Counted from the stretch's first letter, positions 1 through 8,402 are shown. The stretch: 14,640 nucleotides of DNA from Propionibacteriaceae bacterium (GCA_030528545.1 JAUMYR010000027.1:12183-26822); one strand, 5' to 3'. Notes: a model not told the origin generated them from the sequence alone. A program made the numbers and translations.

Positions 1-798
1 GTGACCTATTCCCCGCTCAACCCATGGGCCGAGGTCTTGCTGACCCAGATTCAGGACCTGGCGTTGCGCCGCGGCACCGACACCGCCCTGCTGCGCTACG
101 CCAGGCCAGCACATGCCGACCGGCTCATCAAGCTGCTCCGCGAGGGCATCGCCGACGGCGTGGTGGTGCTGGGTTTCGGTTCCCTATCTCCACGCCAGCA
201 GCAGGCCCTGACCGATCTGCCCCTGCCGCTGCTGGTCGTCGCCAACGATGGCCCGCCAGGAGCCTCCTATCTGCGCCAGCACGAGCCAGCGGCGATCGTC
301 CAGGCGATCGGGCGCCTGCGATCCCGTGGGGTGGTCCGCCTGCATTACATCAAGGACGCCTCCAGGATATTCAGACCAGATACCGAGCGGGAAGGATGGG
401 TGGCGGCCGCCGTCGACCAGGCCTGGCCCGAGCTATCCCCCATCCCGGTACACCACTTCGATGCCATCAATGCCACCCCGCGATCGAGCGACGAGGTCAT
501 CGACCGGATCGGACCCGGACCGGGCACCGGGGTGATCTGCGCCTCAGACCGGGCGGCCATCGCCGTGCTGTGGGCCGCCCAGCGCCGGGGGATCTCGATA
601 CCTGAGGAGTTACGCATCATCGGCATGGGCAACATCGCCGAGGGGCAGATCTCCCACCCTCCCTTGACCAGCCTTGGCATCAGGGACGCCGACTACTGCG
701 CCGCGATCAACCACCTGCTGGACCGCATGGACGACCCCGGCATCGAGGCCCGCTCCTTCGACCACCCCTGGTCGCTGATCCCCAGGGGATCGGACTGA
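1..798 (+). CDS. LacI-type transcriptional regulator, effector-binding part (probably 5'-truncated by window edge)
   Basis: The 265 residues read as the periplasmic-binding-protein-like sensor domain of a LacI/GalR repressor. The segment ASDRAAIAVLWAAQRRGISI followed by PEELRIIGMGN and HPPLTSLGI matches the family's C-terminal subdomain (variable helix, then 'iP.dv.iiGfdn', then 'PPLTTv'). Such proteins bind a sugar or nucleoside in the cytoplasm and control DNA binding by an N-terminal helix-turn-helix of about 60 residues. No helix-turn-helix is present here, and the family is usually 330-340 residues long, so the GTG at base 1 is more likely an internal valine than the start. The gene ends 86 bases before the next operon on the same strand. 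Its targets are probably upstream and outside the window; the ligand cannot be told. Family call fairly sure, true start unknown. Confidence 0.75.
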   Translation: MTYSPLNPWAEVLLTQIQDLALRRGTDTALLRYARPAHADRLIKLLREGIADGVVVLGFGSLSPRQQQALTDLPLPLLVVANDGPPGASYLRQHEPAAIVQAIGRLRSRGVVRLHYIKDASRIFRPDTEREGWVAAAVDQAWPELSPIPVHHFDAINATPRSSDEVIDRIGPGPGTGVICASDRAAIAVLWAAQRRGISIPEELRIIGMGNIAEGQISHPPLTSLGIRDADYCAAINHLLDRMDDPGIEARSFDHPWSLIPRGSD

Positions 799-813
799 CC
801 CCTGCCCGGCACA

Positions 814-841
814 TGACCTTTGTCACCGGAAGGACGTGACA
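814..841. promoter_or_regulatory. Cluster of TGAC/GTCA half-sites before the ABC/two-component operon
   Basis: TGAC (814-817) and GTCA (822-825) form a dyad with a 4-base gap. TGTCAC (821-826) and GTGACA (836-841) form a second dyad with a 9-base gap, so the middle element is shared. The TGAC copies at 814 and 837 are 23 bases apart, about two helical turns, which suits side-by-side binding by NarL/LuxR-type response regulator dimers. The cluster lies in the only gap before an operon that encodes its own response regulator, so autoregulation is the natural inference. TTGTCA (820-825) also resembles a -35 box, but no good -10 follows it. Confidence 0.4.
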
Positions 842-884
842 TTACCCCCTGTCGGCACGCCATTGCGGCGTCCAGGATGGAAGG

Positions 885-1771
<887 letters not shown>

Positions 1772-1775
<4 letters not shown>

Positions 1776-2527
1776 ATCTCACCTATATCCGTATCGACCT
1801 CGTCCGTGACCTGCGCGATGTCAGCGTCTGGATGTTCATCGTCGCGCTGCCGGTCGCCATGCTGCTGCTGTTCAGCCAGTCCGCGGAGTCCGGGACCCAG
1901 GCGGGCAATGGCAACATCTCCTTCCATGTCACGGTCTCCATGGCCAGCTTCAGCGCCGCCATCGCGGCCACCGCGATCGCTGGGACCGCCGTGACCGAGT
2001 TCCTCTCCGGATGGGGACGCCAGCTGGCCCTGGCCGGGCAGCGCGTCTGGCAGACCATCGCCAACAAGGTGGTCGTGGCCACCATCTTGTCGGCTCTGAC
2101 CACCGGCATCGTCCTCGGCGCCGGGGCACTCACCGGCGCGAGGGCCGACACCTGGCAGATCTGGGCCTGGTCTTATCTGCTCGTGCTCGTGGGTGCTCCC
2201 CTGTTCGCGATGTACGGGTTCGCGGCAGCCGTATGGTTTCGCACGGATCTGGCGAATGGGGTCGCGGCGTCGATCGTGACCCTCTTCGGCTTCTTCGGCA
2301 ATGTCTTCATGCCCCTCGGCGGGGACCTGCTCGTCTTCGCTCGCTTTACCCCCATGTATGGCTATGCCGCTCTGGCCCGCTATCCGGTGAGCGAGGGATG
2401 GGTCCTCGACCGCGGCACAGCGATCGCCGAGCAGCCCTGGTGGTGGATCACTAATGTGATGGCATGGTTGATCCTGTTCACGCTGGCCGCGATCTGGGGC
2501 GCTCGCCGGGCCCGGGCAGCGCGGTGA
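1772..2527 (+). CDS. ABC-2 type transporter permease
   Basis: A 251-residue integral membrane protein with about six hydrophobic helices, near residues 15-34, 52-76, 92-116, 128-152, 163-186 and 224-243, ending in the basic tail GARRARAAR. This is the ABC-2 membrane-subunit topology. It should pair with the ATPase encoded immediately before it, two copies of each making the exporter. Its ATG sits inside the ATGA overlap with the ATPase gene, and its TGA overlaps the GTG of the kinase (GTGA at 2524-2527), so translation is coupled along the operon and subunit ratios are probably fixed that way. Nothing in the sequence identifies the substrate. Membership of the exporter is well supported by position and topology, less by specific motifs. 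Confidence 0.85.
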
Positions 2528-3588
2528 ACACCATCGACCCGGTCGGCTGGAGACGGGCCGGGACCTGGCTCAGCGGGATCTGGTTGATCTTCCTCGCCCT
2601 CCCCATCGTCACGATCGCCCAGGCCGATTACCGGATCGCGTGGAAGGCCGCAGGGTGGGCATTGATCCTCGCCTTCGCAGGAACCTACCTGGGCGCGCTG
2701 AGCCAGGTGCAGTGGGCCAGCGAACCTTCACCGCAGAGGCGAGGCCTGTCTTGGCTCGCCCTGCTGCTGGGAATCACCGCGCTGCTCGTGCCTTTCCTTG
2801 GATACTCGACCGTGCAGTTCAGCCCCTACCTGCTCTCCTTCGCCGCCCTGGGGCTTCCCAAGCCAGCCCGCTGGATCGCACCGCTCCTGATGCTGTCCGC
2901 CGTGGTCGCCGCCGCCTGGGCCGAACCCAGCGCCCGCGGGATCTTGCTGATCGACCTGGCCCTGCTCGGGATCTGCGTGCCCCTAGCCGAACTCACCGAG
3001 CGCACCGAGGCCTGGGAAGAGGCCGAACGCTCCCGGCTGGTGCTGGCCGAACGCGACCGCATCGCCCGTGACATGCACGACCTGATCGGCCATTCCCTGA
3101 CGGTCATCAACCTCAAGGTGCAACTGGCCCAGCGCCTGCTTGAACACGACACCTCCCGGGCCCAAAGTGAACTCGCCGAAGTCAGAGGGATCGTCGCGCA
3201 GGCACTGACCGGGGTGCGCCACACGGTCTCATCGGCGCGCATCGTCACCGCCTCCGATGAGCTGGAGGAGGCCCTGGGGGCGCTGGATACCGCCGGGGTC
3301 GAGGTCAGGGTGTCGGGCTCGGCCGGCTCTTTGACCGGACCGATGGCGATGGTCGCGGGCTGGATCCTGAAGGAAGCGACCACCAACATCATCCGGCACG
3401 CCGTCGCCTCGCGTTGCGTCCTGTCCTTCGAGCCCAGACGAATGCTCATCGCCGACGATGGGACGGGTTTCAGCGGAACGGAGAACAATGGGTTGCGGGG
3501 CATGAGGGAACGCGTGGCCGCCGCGGGCGGGACGCTGAGACTGGGAGTGTCTAGCCTCGGTGGCGCGGAAGTGGAGGTGACCTGGTGA
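2524..3588 (+). CDS. Sensor histidine kinase, DesK/LiaS-like (HisKA_3)
   Basis: A 354-residue membrane sensor kinase of the NarX/DesK class. The first 160 or so residues carry five to six hydrophobic helices with very short loops, so the signal is probably sensed within the membrane. The dimerisation/phosphoacceptor motif ERDRIARDMHDLIGHSLTV holds His185. The ATPase domain shows the N-box EATTNIIRHA (Asn288), G1 box DDGTG (from Asp311) and G2 box GLRGMRER (323-330). I place the start at GTG 2524, overlapping the permease stop; an upstream in-frame ATG at 2464 would add 20 polar residues inside permease coding sequence and is less likely. The stop overlaps the regulator start (GTGA, 3585-3588). 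It should phosphorylate the next gene's product. Close coupling to an ABC exporter suggests it monitors the transporter or its substrate. Confidence 0.92.
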   Translation: MNTIDPVGWRRAGTWLSGIWLIFLALPIVTIAQADYRIAWKAAGWALILAFAGTYLGALSQVQWASEPSPQRRGLSWLALLLGITALLVPFLGYSTVQFSPYLLSFAALGLPKPARWIAPLLMLSAVVAAAWAEPSARGILLIDLALLGICVPLAELTERTEAWEEAERSRLVLAERDRIARDMHDLIGHSLTVINLKVQLAQRLLEHDTSRAQSELAEVRGIVAQALTGVRHTVSSARIVTASDELEEALGALDTAGVEVRVSGSAGSLTGPMAMVAGWILKEATTNIIRHAVASRCVLSFEPRRMLIADDGTGFSGTENNGLRGMRERVAAAGGTLRLGVSSLGGAEVEVTW

Positions 3589-4190
3589 TCAGAGTGCTAG
3601 TGGCCGACGATCAGGCGCTGGTGCGGGGCGCGCTCAGCGCTCTGCTGGGCCTGGAGCCAGACATCGAGGTGGTGGCCCAGGTGGCCCGCGGGGATGAGGT
3701 GGTCGAGGCGGCGCGTTCCTCGGGCGCACAGGTGTGTCTGCTGGACGTGCAGATGCCCGGACTCGACGGGATCGAGGCGACCGCCGCAGTGCGAGCCGCG
3801 CTGCCCAGGGTGCGGACGCTGATCGTGACCACCTTCAACCGGCCGGGTTATCTGCGGCGCGCCATCGACGCCGGGGCCAGCGGCTTCGTGGTCAAGGATG
3901 CGCCGGCCGAGGAACTCGCCGAGGCCGTCCGGCGGGTGCACGCTGGGCTGCGCGTCATCGACCCCGAGCTAGCGGCCGCGTCCCTGGCTGAGGGCCATAG
4001 CCCGCTGAGCGAGCGGGAACGGCAGGTCCTCCGCCTGGCCCATCACGGGGCACCCGTGTCCAGCATCGCGGCCGAAATCTTCCTATCCCCAGGCACCGTG
4101 CGCAACCTGCTGTCGAGCGCCATCGGCAAGACCGGTACCAGCAACCGGGTCGAGGCTGCCCAGGTGGCTCTTCAGCGCGGCTGGATCTGA
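3585..4190 (+). CDS. Response regulator, NarL/LuxR family
   Basis: A 201-residue two-domain regulator. The receiver has the acidic pair Asp8-Asp9, phosphoacceptor Asp54 in LLDVQMPG, Thr82 and Lys104, so all key residues are intact. The C-terminal region (about 136-201) is a LuxR-type helix-turn-helix beginning SPLSERERQVLRLA with recognition helix SPGTVRNLLSSAI. The GYLRRAIDAGASGFVVKDAP segment is typical of DesR/LiaR relatives. Its GTG start overlaps the kinase stop and has a strong ribosome site GGAGGT at 3573-3578. It is the last gene of the ABC/two-component operon and most likely activates that operon; the TGAC/GTCA cluster at 814-841 is the obvious candidate site. No clear terminator follows, so some read-through into the L32 gene is possible. 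Confidence 0.93.
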   Translation: MIRVLVADDQALVRGALSALLGLEPDIEVVAQVARGDEVVEAARSSGAQVCLLDVQMPGLDGIEATAAVRAALPRVRTLIVTTFNRPGYLRRAIDAGASGFVVKDAPAEELAEAVRRVHAGLRVIDPELAAASLAEGHSPLSERERQVLRLAHHGAPVSSIAAEIFLSPGTVRNLLSSAIGKTGTSNRVEAAQVALQRGWI

Positions 4191-4198
4191 GGACGGGC

Positions 4199-4237
4199 TC
4201 GACCCCGCTAATGATAATGGTTATCATCTCTTATCGT
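4199..4237 (+). promoter_or_regulatory. Promoter with overlapping Fur/Zur-type palindrome upstream of rpmF paralogue
   Basis: ATGATAA (4211-4217), TGG, TTATCAT (4221-4227) is a perfect 7-3-7 inverted repeat, sharply AT-rich in GC-rich surroundings and close to the TGATAAT..TTATCA pattern bound by Fur-family repressors. A further half-site TTATCGT (4231-4237) repeats TTATCAT ten bases on, one helical turn. A promoter can be drawn with -35 TCGACC (4199-4204), a 17-base spacer and -10 TATCAT (4222-4227), so a bound repressor would cover spacer and -10. Because the gene downstream encodes a cysteine-free L32, zinc-responsive Zur is the best candidate; a Fur (iron) site cannot be excluded from the palindrome alone. 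Confidence 0.72.
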
Positions 4238-4256
4238 TCCGAACCGAAGGAGAGCC

Positions 4257-4436
4257 ATGGCCGTTCCCAAGCGTAAGATGTCGCGATCCAACACCCGCCA
4301 CCGGCGGGCCCAGTGGAAGGCGAGCGCCCCCGACCTAGTGCCCATCACCATCCTGGGCGAACGGTTCATGGTGCCCAGGAGCCTCATCCGCGCTTATCAG
4401 CGCGGCCTCATCAGCGTTGACGAGTTGCGTCACTGA
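4257..4436 (+). CDS. rpmF: 50S ribosomal protein L32, zinc-independent (C-minus) paralogue
   Basis: A 59-residue protein starting [20 protein letters not shown], the diagnostic L32 N-terminus. Canonical L32 carries two cysteine pairs that bind zinc; this copy has no cysteine at all, and the corresponding part reads [18 protein letters not shown]. It therefore belongs to the C-minus type known to replace the zinc-binding form under zinc starvation and spare cellular zinc. The ATG is preceded by AAGGAGAG with normal spacing. The palindrome at 4211-4227 fits Zur repression when zinc is plentiful. It stands as a single gene between the response regulator and the DUF2330 gene, not with the other C-minus paralogues (L28, L33, S14, S18) that often cluster elsewhere. 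A zinc-binding L32 may exist elsewhere in the genome, outside this window. Confidence 0.9.
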   Translation: MAVPKRKMSRSNTRHRRAQWKASAPDLVPITILGERFMVPRSLIRAYQRGLISVDELRH

Positions 4437-4449
4437 TACCCCCTGGCCC

Positions 4450-4478
4450 TTATCCCAGCGAGCTCCAGCCGGTAGCGT
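4450..4478 (+). promoter_or_regulatory. Candidate leaderless promoter for the DUF2330 gene
   Basis: A -10 like hexamer TAGCGT (4473-4478) ends six bases before the ATG at 4485, which places the transcript start at or within a base of the start codon. The -35 region 17 bases upstream, TTATCC (4450-4455), matches poorly. There is no Shine-Dalgarno sequence in front of the ATG, in keeping with a leaderless mRNA. Confidence 0.4.
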
Positions 4479-4484
4479 TGGCCC

Positions 4485-5513
4485 ATGAGGAAACGCACCT
4501 TCGTGCTGTGCTCCCTGCTGCTGGCCATGGTGTTCACCTGGTGGCCAGGCACCGCCCGCGCCTGCGCCTGCGGGGCCCTCATCACCGAGTCCGGAGCCAG
4601 CATTGACGGCGAGACCGCGCTAATCGTCCACGACGGAGGCACCGAGACCATCGACATGGTCATGAGCCTCGACGGAGAGGCGTCCTCGGCTGCCTGGATC
4701 ATGCCGGTCCCCAGTGGCACCCAGGTGAGCCTCGGTAACCGGGAGGTCTTCGACCGCCTCCACACCATCACCGCGCCCAAGCCGCGCTACGTGTATGACT
4801 GGTCGCCCGGCTTCGGCGGTACCGCCAAGGACCGGGGGCCGATCACCGGAGCCGCTGGCGTCACCGTGCTGCGGACCCAGGTCGTCGGCCCATTCGAGGT
4901 CACCACGCTGGACGGCACCAGTGCCTCCTCGGTGAACTCCTGGCTGGTAGACCACGGCTACCCGAGCCGGGAGGCCCTGGAGCCGACCTTCCAGGACTAT
5001 CTCGACGATGGCTGGAACATCATCGCGGTCAAGCTCGTCCCCGGCGCCGATGCCACGCTGCTGGCCGCCGAGGGGCTGGACGCGCTACGCATGACCTTCG
5101 CCACCGACCGGCCCATCTACCCCATCAAACTCTCCCGGCACGCCCAGGTCGAGCAGCGCCTGAGGCTGTACGTCGCGGCGCGGCACCGCATGGACGCCTC
5201 AGGCCCCACCTCTAGGCCGGGCGAACTGCTCCTCCGGTTCGCGGGCACGGTGCCGGGCAGCGAAATCGGGCTGGGCGATGGCCAGTGGTTCCTGACGTCG
5301 TACCAGGCGACGCTGTTCCCCGCAGACATCAACACCGACATCGCATTCGCTCGCTCCGCCACCGATGAGGCCTATCAGGCGACCTACACCGTCGTGGTGC
5401 CGATCGGCAGCTACGCCCTGCTGGCGCTGCTCGGCACCGGCGCGCTGGCCGCCATCGCGGTACCGATGCTCCTGCTGGCGCGGCGGCAGGCCCGCCGCCA
5501 GCCTCGCGACTAG
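4485..5513 (+). CDS. DUF2330 domain protein, exported and C-terminally membrane-anchored
   Basis: A 342-residue protein with a signal peptide: basic MRKR, a hydrophobic core to about residue 20, then an AxA signal peptidase I site before CACGALITESGAS. The Cys-rich mature N-terminus, the stretch TETIDMVMSLDGEASSAAW plus IMPVPSGTQ, and the later FATDRPIYPIKLS are characteristic of DUF2330, a widespread family of unknown function. A hydrophobic helix near residues 306-331 followed by RRQARRQPRD indicates a single C-terminal anchor with the domain outside the cell. The cleavage region lacks the Leu expected of a lipobox, so it is probably not a lipoprotein. Transcription seems to start at the ATG and stops at the hairpin 5527-5561. 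No partner gene adjoins it: it stands alone between rpmF and the convergent ribosomal operon. Confidence 0.82.
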   Translation: MRKRTFVLCSLLLAMVFTWWPGTARACACGALITESGASIDGETALIVHDGGTETIDMVMSLDGEASSAAWIMPVPSGTQVSLGNREVFDRLHTITAPKPRYVYDWSPGFGGTAKDRGPITGAAGVTVLRTQVVGPFEVTTLDGTSASSVNSWLVDHGYPSREALEPTFQDYLDDGWNIIAVKLVPGADATLLAAEGLDALRMTFATDRPIYPIKLSRHAQVEQRLRLYVAARHRMDASGPTSRPGELLLRFAGTVPGSEIGLGDGQWFLTSYQATLFPADINTDIAFARSATDEAYQATYTVVVPIGSYALLALLGTGALAAIAVPMLLLARRQARRQPRD

Positions 5514-5526
5514 GGCCGATATGACC

Positions 5527-5561
5527 AGGGGCCCCGCCGTCTACTGACCGGCGGGGCCCCT
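5527..5561. terminator. Bidirectional terminator hairpin between DUF2330 gene and rplA
   Basis: AGGGGCCCCGCCG (5527-5539) pairs perfectly with CGGCGGGGCCCCT (5549-5561) across a 9-base loop, a 13-bp, almost all-GC stem. It lies between two convergent genes (stops at 5513 and 5584), so it can end transcripts from both sides. There is no long U tract on either strand, as is common for actinobacterial terminators. Confidence 0.85.
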
Positions 5562-5583
5562 ATCGTCCTTCGTCGCCCGGGGA

Positions 5584-6285
5584 TCAGGCTTCTGCGGGCT
5601 TCGTCCGCTGAGGATCGACCGGGACACCGGGGGTCATGGTTCCAGAGAAGGTGACCTTCTTGAGGTAACGGCCCTTCGAAGCGCTCGGCTTGAGCCTCAG
5701 CACCTCGTCCAGCGCCGCGAAGTAGTTCTCCGCCAGCTGGGCTTCGGTGAACGAGGCCTTGCCGATGATGAAGTGCAGGTTGGCGTGACGATCGACGCGG
5801 AACTCGATCTTGCCGCCCTTGATGTCGCTCACGGCCTTGGCCACGTCCATGGTCACGGTGCCGGTCTTCGGGTTAGGCATCAGCCCGCGGGGGCCGAGCA
5901 CCCGGCCGAGACGCCCGACCTTACCCATGAGATCCGGGGTGGCCACGACCGCGTCGAAGTCGAGGTAGCCACCGGCCACCTTGGCGATGAGATCGTCCGA
6001 GCCGACCTCATCGGCGCCCGCCGCCAGGGCCGCCTCCGCCTTCTCGCCGGTGGCGAAGACGAGGACCCGTGCCGTCTTGCCAGTGCCGTTGGGAAGGTTG
6101 ACGGTGCCGCGCACCATCTGATCGGCCTTGCGCGGGTCGACGCCGAGGCGCATCGCGACTTCGACGGTCTCGTCGAACTTCGCCGAGGCGATCTCCTTGA
6201 CCAGCTTCACTGCCTCCTCGGGGCTGTATAGCTGATCGGCGTCGACCTTCTCCAGGCCTGCCTTATAAGCCTTGCTGTGCTTCAT
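5584..6285 (-). CDS. rplA: 50S ribosomal protein L1
   Basis: A 233-residue L1, the protein of the mobile stalk beside the E site, also a translational repressor of its own operon. Family signatures include [21 protein letters not shown] and the N-terminal [25 protein letters not shown] pattern; the length is normal. The ATG at 6285 is preceded by AAAGGAA. It is the last gene of the secE-nusG-rplK-rplA run, 140 bases after rplK, and the spacer contains a structured candidate L1 target (see separate entry). Unlike the E. coli arrangement, rplJ and rplL do not follow: the next gene downstream is convergent and unrelated. Confidence 0.98.
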   Translation of the reverse strand: MKHSKAYKAGLEKVDADQLYSPEEAVKLVKEIASAKFDETVEVAMRLGVDPRKADQMVRGTVNLPNGTGKTARVLVFATGEKAEAALAAGADEVGSDDLIAKVAGGYLDFDAVVATPDLMGKVGRLGRVLGPRGLMPNPKTGTVTMDVAKAVSDIKGGKIEFRVDRHANLHFIIGKASFTEAQLAENYFAALDEVLRLKPSASKGRYLKKVTFSGTMTPGVPVDPQRTKPAEA

Positions 6286-6425
6286 GTCTGGTTCCTTTCG
6301 ATGTCAGCCTCGCAGGCTGATCCACCAGTCCTGGTGCGGGGCAAGCACACCCCTGCCAGAGTCTTCGGTTGGGTTCGCTGATCCGCGCGGCCGGGCCGGT
6401 TGGCCTCGGGCCCCGCGGGAAGGGT
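6286..6425 (-). promoter_or_regulatory. rplK-rplA spacer, candidate L1 autoregulatory leader
   Basis: On the coding strand this 140-base gap holds CCGAAGAC (inside 6365-6385) and, 15 bases before the L1 ribosome site, a perfect hairpin formed by TCAGCC/GGCTGA (6304-6309 and 6315-6320) around a 5-base loop. L1 is established as a feedback repressor that binds mRNA mimicking its 23S rRNA site. The length, position and structure of this gap fit such a leader, but I have not shown the L1 internal-loop motif base by base. Confidence 0.4.
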
Positions 6426-6854
6426 TCACTCGACGGTGACGCCCATCGAGCGAGCGGTGCCTTCCACGATCTTCATCGCGGCCTCGACGTCGTTAGCGTT
6501 GAGGTCGGGCAGTTTGGTCGTGGCGATCTCACGGACCTGGTCCTTAGTGATCTTGGCGACCTTGTTCTTCAGGGGGTTCGCCGAACCCTTCTGCACACCG
6601 GCCGCCTTCTTGATGAGCTCGGCCGCGGGCGGGGTCTTCGTGATGAAGCTGAACGTGCGATCCTCGTAGATGGTGATCTCGACGGGGATGACGTTGCCAC
6701 GCTGGGATTCGGTCGCGGCGTTGTAGGCCTTGACGAACTCCATGATGTTGACGCCGTGCGGGCCGAGGGCGGTACCGACCGGCGGTGCGGGAGTCGCGGC
6801 ACCCGCGTTCAAGGCAACCTTGACGAGCGCCGCTACCTTCTTCTTGGGGGGCAT
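6426..6854 (-). CDS. rplK: 50S ribosomal protein L11
   Basis: A 142-residue L11, part of the GTPase-associated centre, which binds 23S rRNA together with L10 and is needed for stringent-response sensing of uncharged tRNA. Signatures seen are [18 protein letters not shown] and the C-terminal rRNA-binding stretch [20 protein letters not shown] with [18 protein letters not shown] is the normal actinobacterial form of the motif. The N-terminus [13 protein letters not shown] and length are standard. The ATG at 6854 has AAAGGA upstream. The 54-base gap after nusG contains a small hairpin, TGCCGG-GTAA-CCGGCA as read on the coding strand, at 6900-6885, with a GNRA-type loop and no U tract; it may aid processing or slightly attenuate. 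Confidence 0.98.
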   Translation of the reverse strand: MPPKKKVAALVKVALNAGAATPAPPVGTALGPHGVNIMEFVKAYNAATESQRGNVIPVEITIYEDRTFSFITKTPPAAELIKKAAGVQKGSANPLKNKVAKITKDQVREIATTKLPDLNANDVEAAMKIVEGTARSMGVTVE

Positions 6855-6908
6855 AGGTTGGGTCCTTTGCTTACTTGGATGGATTGCCGGTTACCCGGCA
6901 CGTGAATC

Positions 6909-7742
6909 CTAGACGGCCTTGGCCACTTGCTTGAACTCAAGGTCGACCGGGGTCTCCCGGCCAAGGATCTCAACGAGCGCCTTGAGCCGCTGGTTGTTCA
7001 CGTTGATCTCGGTGATGGTGGCATGGACGCCGGTAAACGGCCCGTCCACCACCTGGACGGAGTCGCCGACCGCGAAGTCAACGACCTCGACCTTCTTGCG
7101 GCGGGCGGGCTTACCGGCCGCCGCGGCGGCCACCTTCGCCAGCACCGATGGCGTGAGCATCTTCTCGACCTCGTCGAGGCTCAGCGGGATCGGCGTCTGG
7201 GCGTGGCCGACGAAACCGGTAACAGATGGGGTGTGTCGCACCACGCCCCAGGATTCGTCGGTCAGGTCCATGCGGACCAAGACATAGCCCGGCAGCACCG
7301 TTCGGGTCACGGTCTTGCGGGCGTTGTTGCGAATCTCGACGACATCCTCGGTCGGGACGATCGTCTCGAAGATGTAATCCTCCATGTTGAGGGCCTTGAC
7401 CCGGTTGTCAAGGTTCTGCTTCACCCGGTTCTCCATGCCGGAGTAGGTGTGCACGACATACCAGTCGCCGAACTTGCTCTCCAGTTCGTTGCGCAACTCG
7501 GTGAGCGCGGCTTCGGTGGCATCGTCGCCCTCGGCCTCGGCCTCGGGCTCCTCCTCCGCGGCCTTGTCTTCGGGCTCGTCCAGCAGCACGACGGTCTCAG
7601 CGCTGTCTTCGCCTTCCTCCGGCTCGCCGAGGCCCAGATCGATTTCGATCTCGTCGGCGCCGTCCTCAACGGGTTCGTCAAGGCCGAGGTCGATCTCGAA
7701 ATCGTCCTCGCGGGCGTCGTCAAACTCAGGGTTATCAGTCAC
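6909..7742 (-). CDS. nusG: Transcription termination/antitermination protein NusG, with acidic N-terminal extension
   Basis: A 277-residue NusG. The NGN domain begins near residue 92 (DWYVVHTYSGMENRVKQNL, then LPGYVLVRMDL and RHTPSVTGFVG) and the KOW domain covers about 217-277 (FAVGDSVQVVDGPFTG). It binds RNA polymerase, influences pausing, and can link to the ribosome or Rho. The first 90 residues are an acidic, probably disordered tail, as is common in actinobacteria, and include a near-perfect tandem repeat: EIDLGLDEP (16-24) and EIDLGLGEP (33-41), 17 residues apart. The start is GTG at 7742 with GGAG seven bases upstream. It lies 19 bases after secE and is followed by rplK, the standard order. 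Confidence 0.97.
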   Translation of the reverse strand: MTDNPEFDDAREDDFEIDLGLDEPVEDGADEIEIDLGLGEPEEGEDSAETVVLLDEPEDKAAEEEPEAEAEGDDATEAALTELRNELESKFGDWYVVHTYSGMENRVKQNLDNRVKALNMEDYIFETIVPTEDVVEIRNNARKTVTRTVLPGYVLVRMDLTDESWGVVRHTPSVTGFVGHAQTPIPLSLDEVEKMLTPSVLAKVAAAAAGKPARRKKVEVVDFAVGDSVQVVDGPFTGVHATITEINVNNQRLKALVEILGRETPVDLEFKQVAKAV

Positions 7743-7761
7743 GTCACACTCCGTGGGTCTC

Positions 7762-8178
7762 TCAGCCGAGCAGTCTCAGCAGCAGCGCACCGAAGCCCAG
7801 GTCAAGAAGGCTTACATAGGCAATGACGAACAACACGAAGATCAGCACCGCGATGAAGTACTGACGAAGCTGCGCACCGGTGGGCCAGTTGACCTGTTTC
7901 AGTTCCCCGACCGACTGCTTGGCGAAGGTGATGGGACCGACCCGGCCCTCGCTGTCGAACGCTTCTCTGTGCTTATCGGAACGTTTGGGTGTCGGGGCGC
8001 TCTTCCTGACCGGAGCCTTCGAGACCTTGCGCGCCACGGGAACCGCGGCGATTACCGCCTCGGCGTCGGCGAGCACATCGTGTTCGGACTCCTCAGCTCC
8101 GAGTTCGCCTTCGGCCGGGTCGAGAGCGGGGTCGACGGAACGCTCCTGCTCATCCGAGGCTGGAGTCTTATCGTTCAC
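7762..8178 (-). CDS. secE: Preprotein translocase subunit SecE
   Basis: A 138-residue SecE, the small clamp subunit of the SecYEG translocon. The conserved part is C-terminal: FAKQSVGELKQVNWPTGAQL, the amphipathic helix, followed by one transmembrane helix (about residues 109-130). The first 75 residues are an acidic then basic, low-complexity cytoplasmic extension typical of actinobacteria and not needed for family assignment. The start is GTG at 8178, preceded by AAGGGTGA. The gene lies 83 bases downstream of tRNA-Trp on the same strand and 19 bases before nusG, so tRNA, secE and nusG are probably on one primary transcript. Confidence 0.95.
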   Translation of the reverse strand: MNDKTPASDEQERSVDPALDPAEGELGAEESEHDVLADAEAVIAAVPVARKVSKAPVRKSAPTPKRSDKHREAFDSEGRVGPITFAKQSVGELKQVNWPTGAQLRQYFIAVLIFVLFVIAYVSLLDLGFGALLLRLLG

Positions 8179-8196
8179 GCATCACCCTTCATCGCA

Positions 8197-8257
8197 CCGA
8201 CCATGTCGGCATACCCATGCCTTCTCGGCACCTACCAAGCGGAACCTCACGTTCCGC
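8197..8257 (-). other. Structured spacer between tRNA-Trp and secE
   Basis: Two inverted repeats sit in the 83-base gap: GCGGAAC/GTTCCGC (8239-8245 and 8251-8257, 7 bp, 5-base loop), directly after the tRNA, and CCGAC/GTCGG (8197-8201 and 8205-8209). Neither is followed by a U tract. They could help RNase release of the tRNA 3' end, attenuate transcription into secE, or protect the cut secE mRNA. Function is not shown by the sequence. Confidence 0.35.
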
Positions 8258-8261
8258 CTCG

Positions 8262-8334
<73 letters not shown>

Positions 8335-8402
8335 TTGGTGTGCCGAAGTCGTTGCCCGTTTTGCGGCAGGCTCCGACCTTGGCAAGAATCACCAAGACCG
8401 AA

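Noticed and set aside
765..788. CCCCTGG/CCAGGGG inverted repeat as terminator of the LacI-type gene
   Set aside because: It lies within the coding sequence before the stop, has a 10-base loop and no T run; more likely chance in GC-rich codons.
2464..2523. Upstream ATG as start of the histidine kinase
   Set aside because: It would put 20 polar residues ahead of the first membrane helix, inside permease coding sequence; GTG 2524 gives the same 4-base overlap seen at the other operon junctions.
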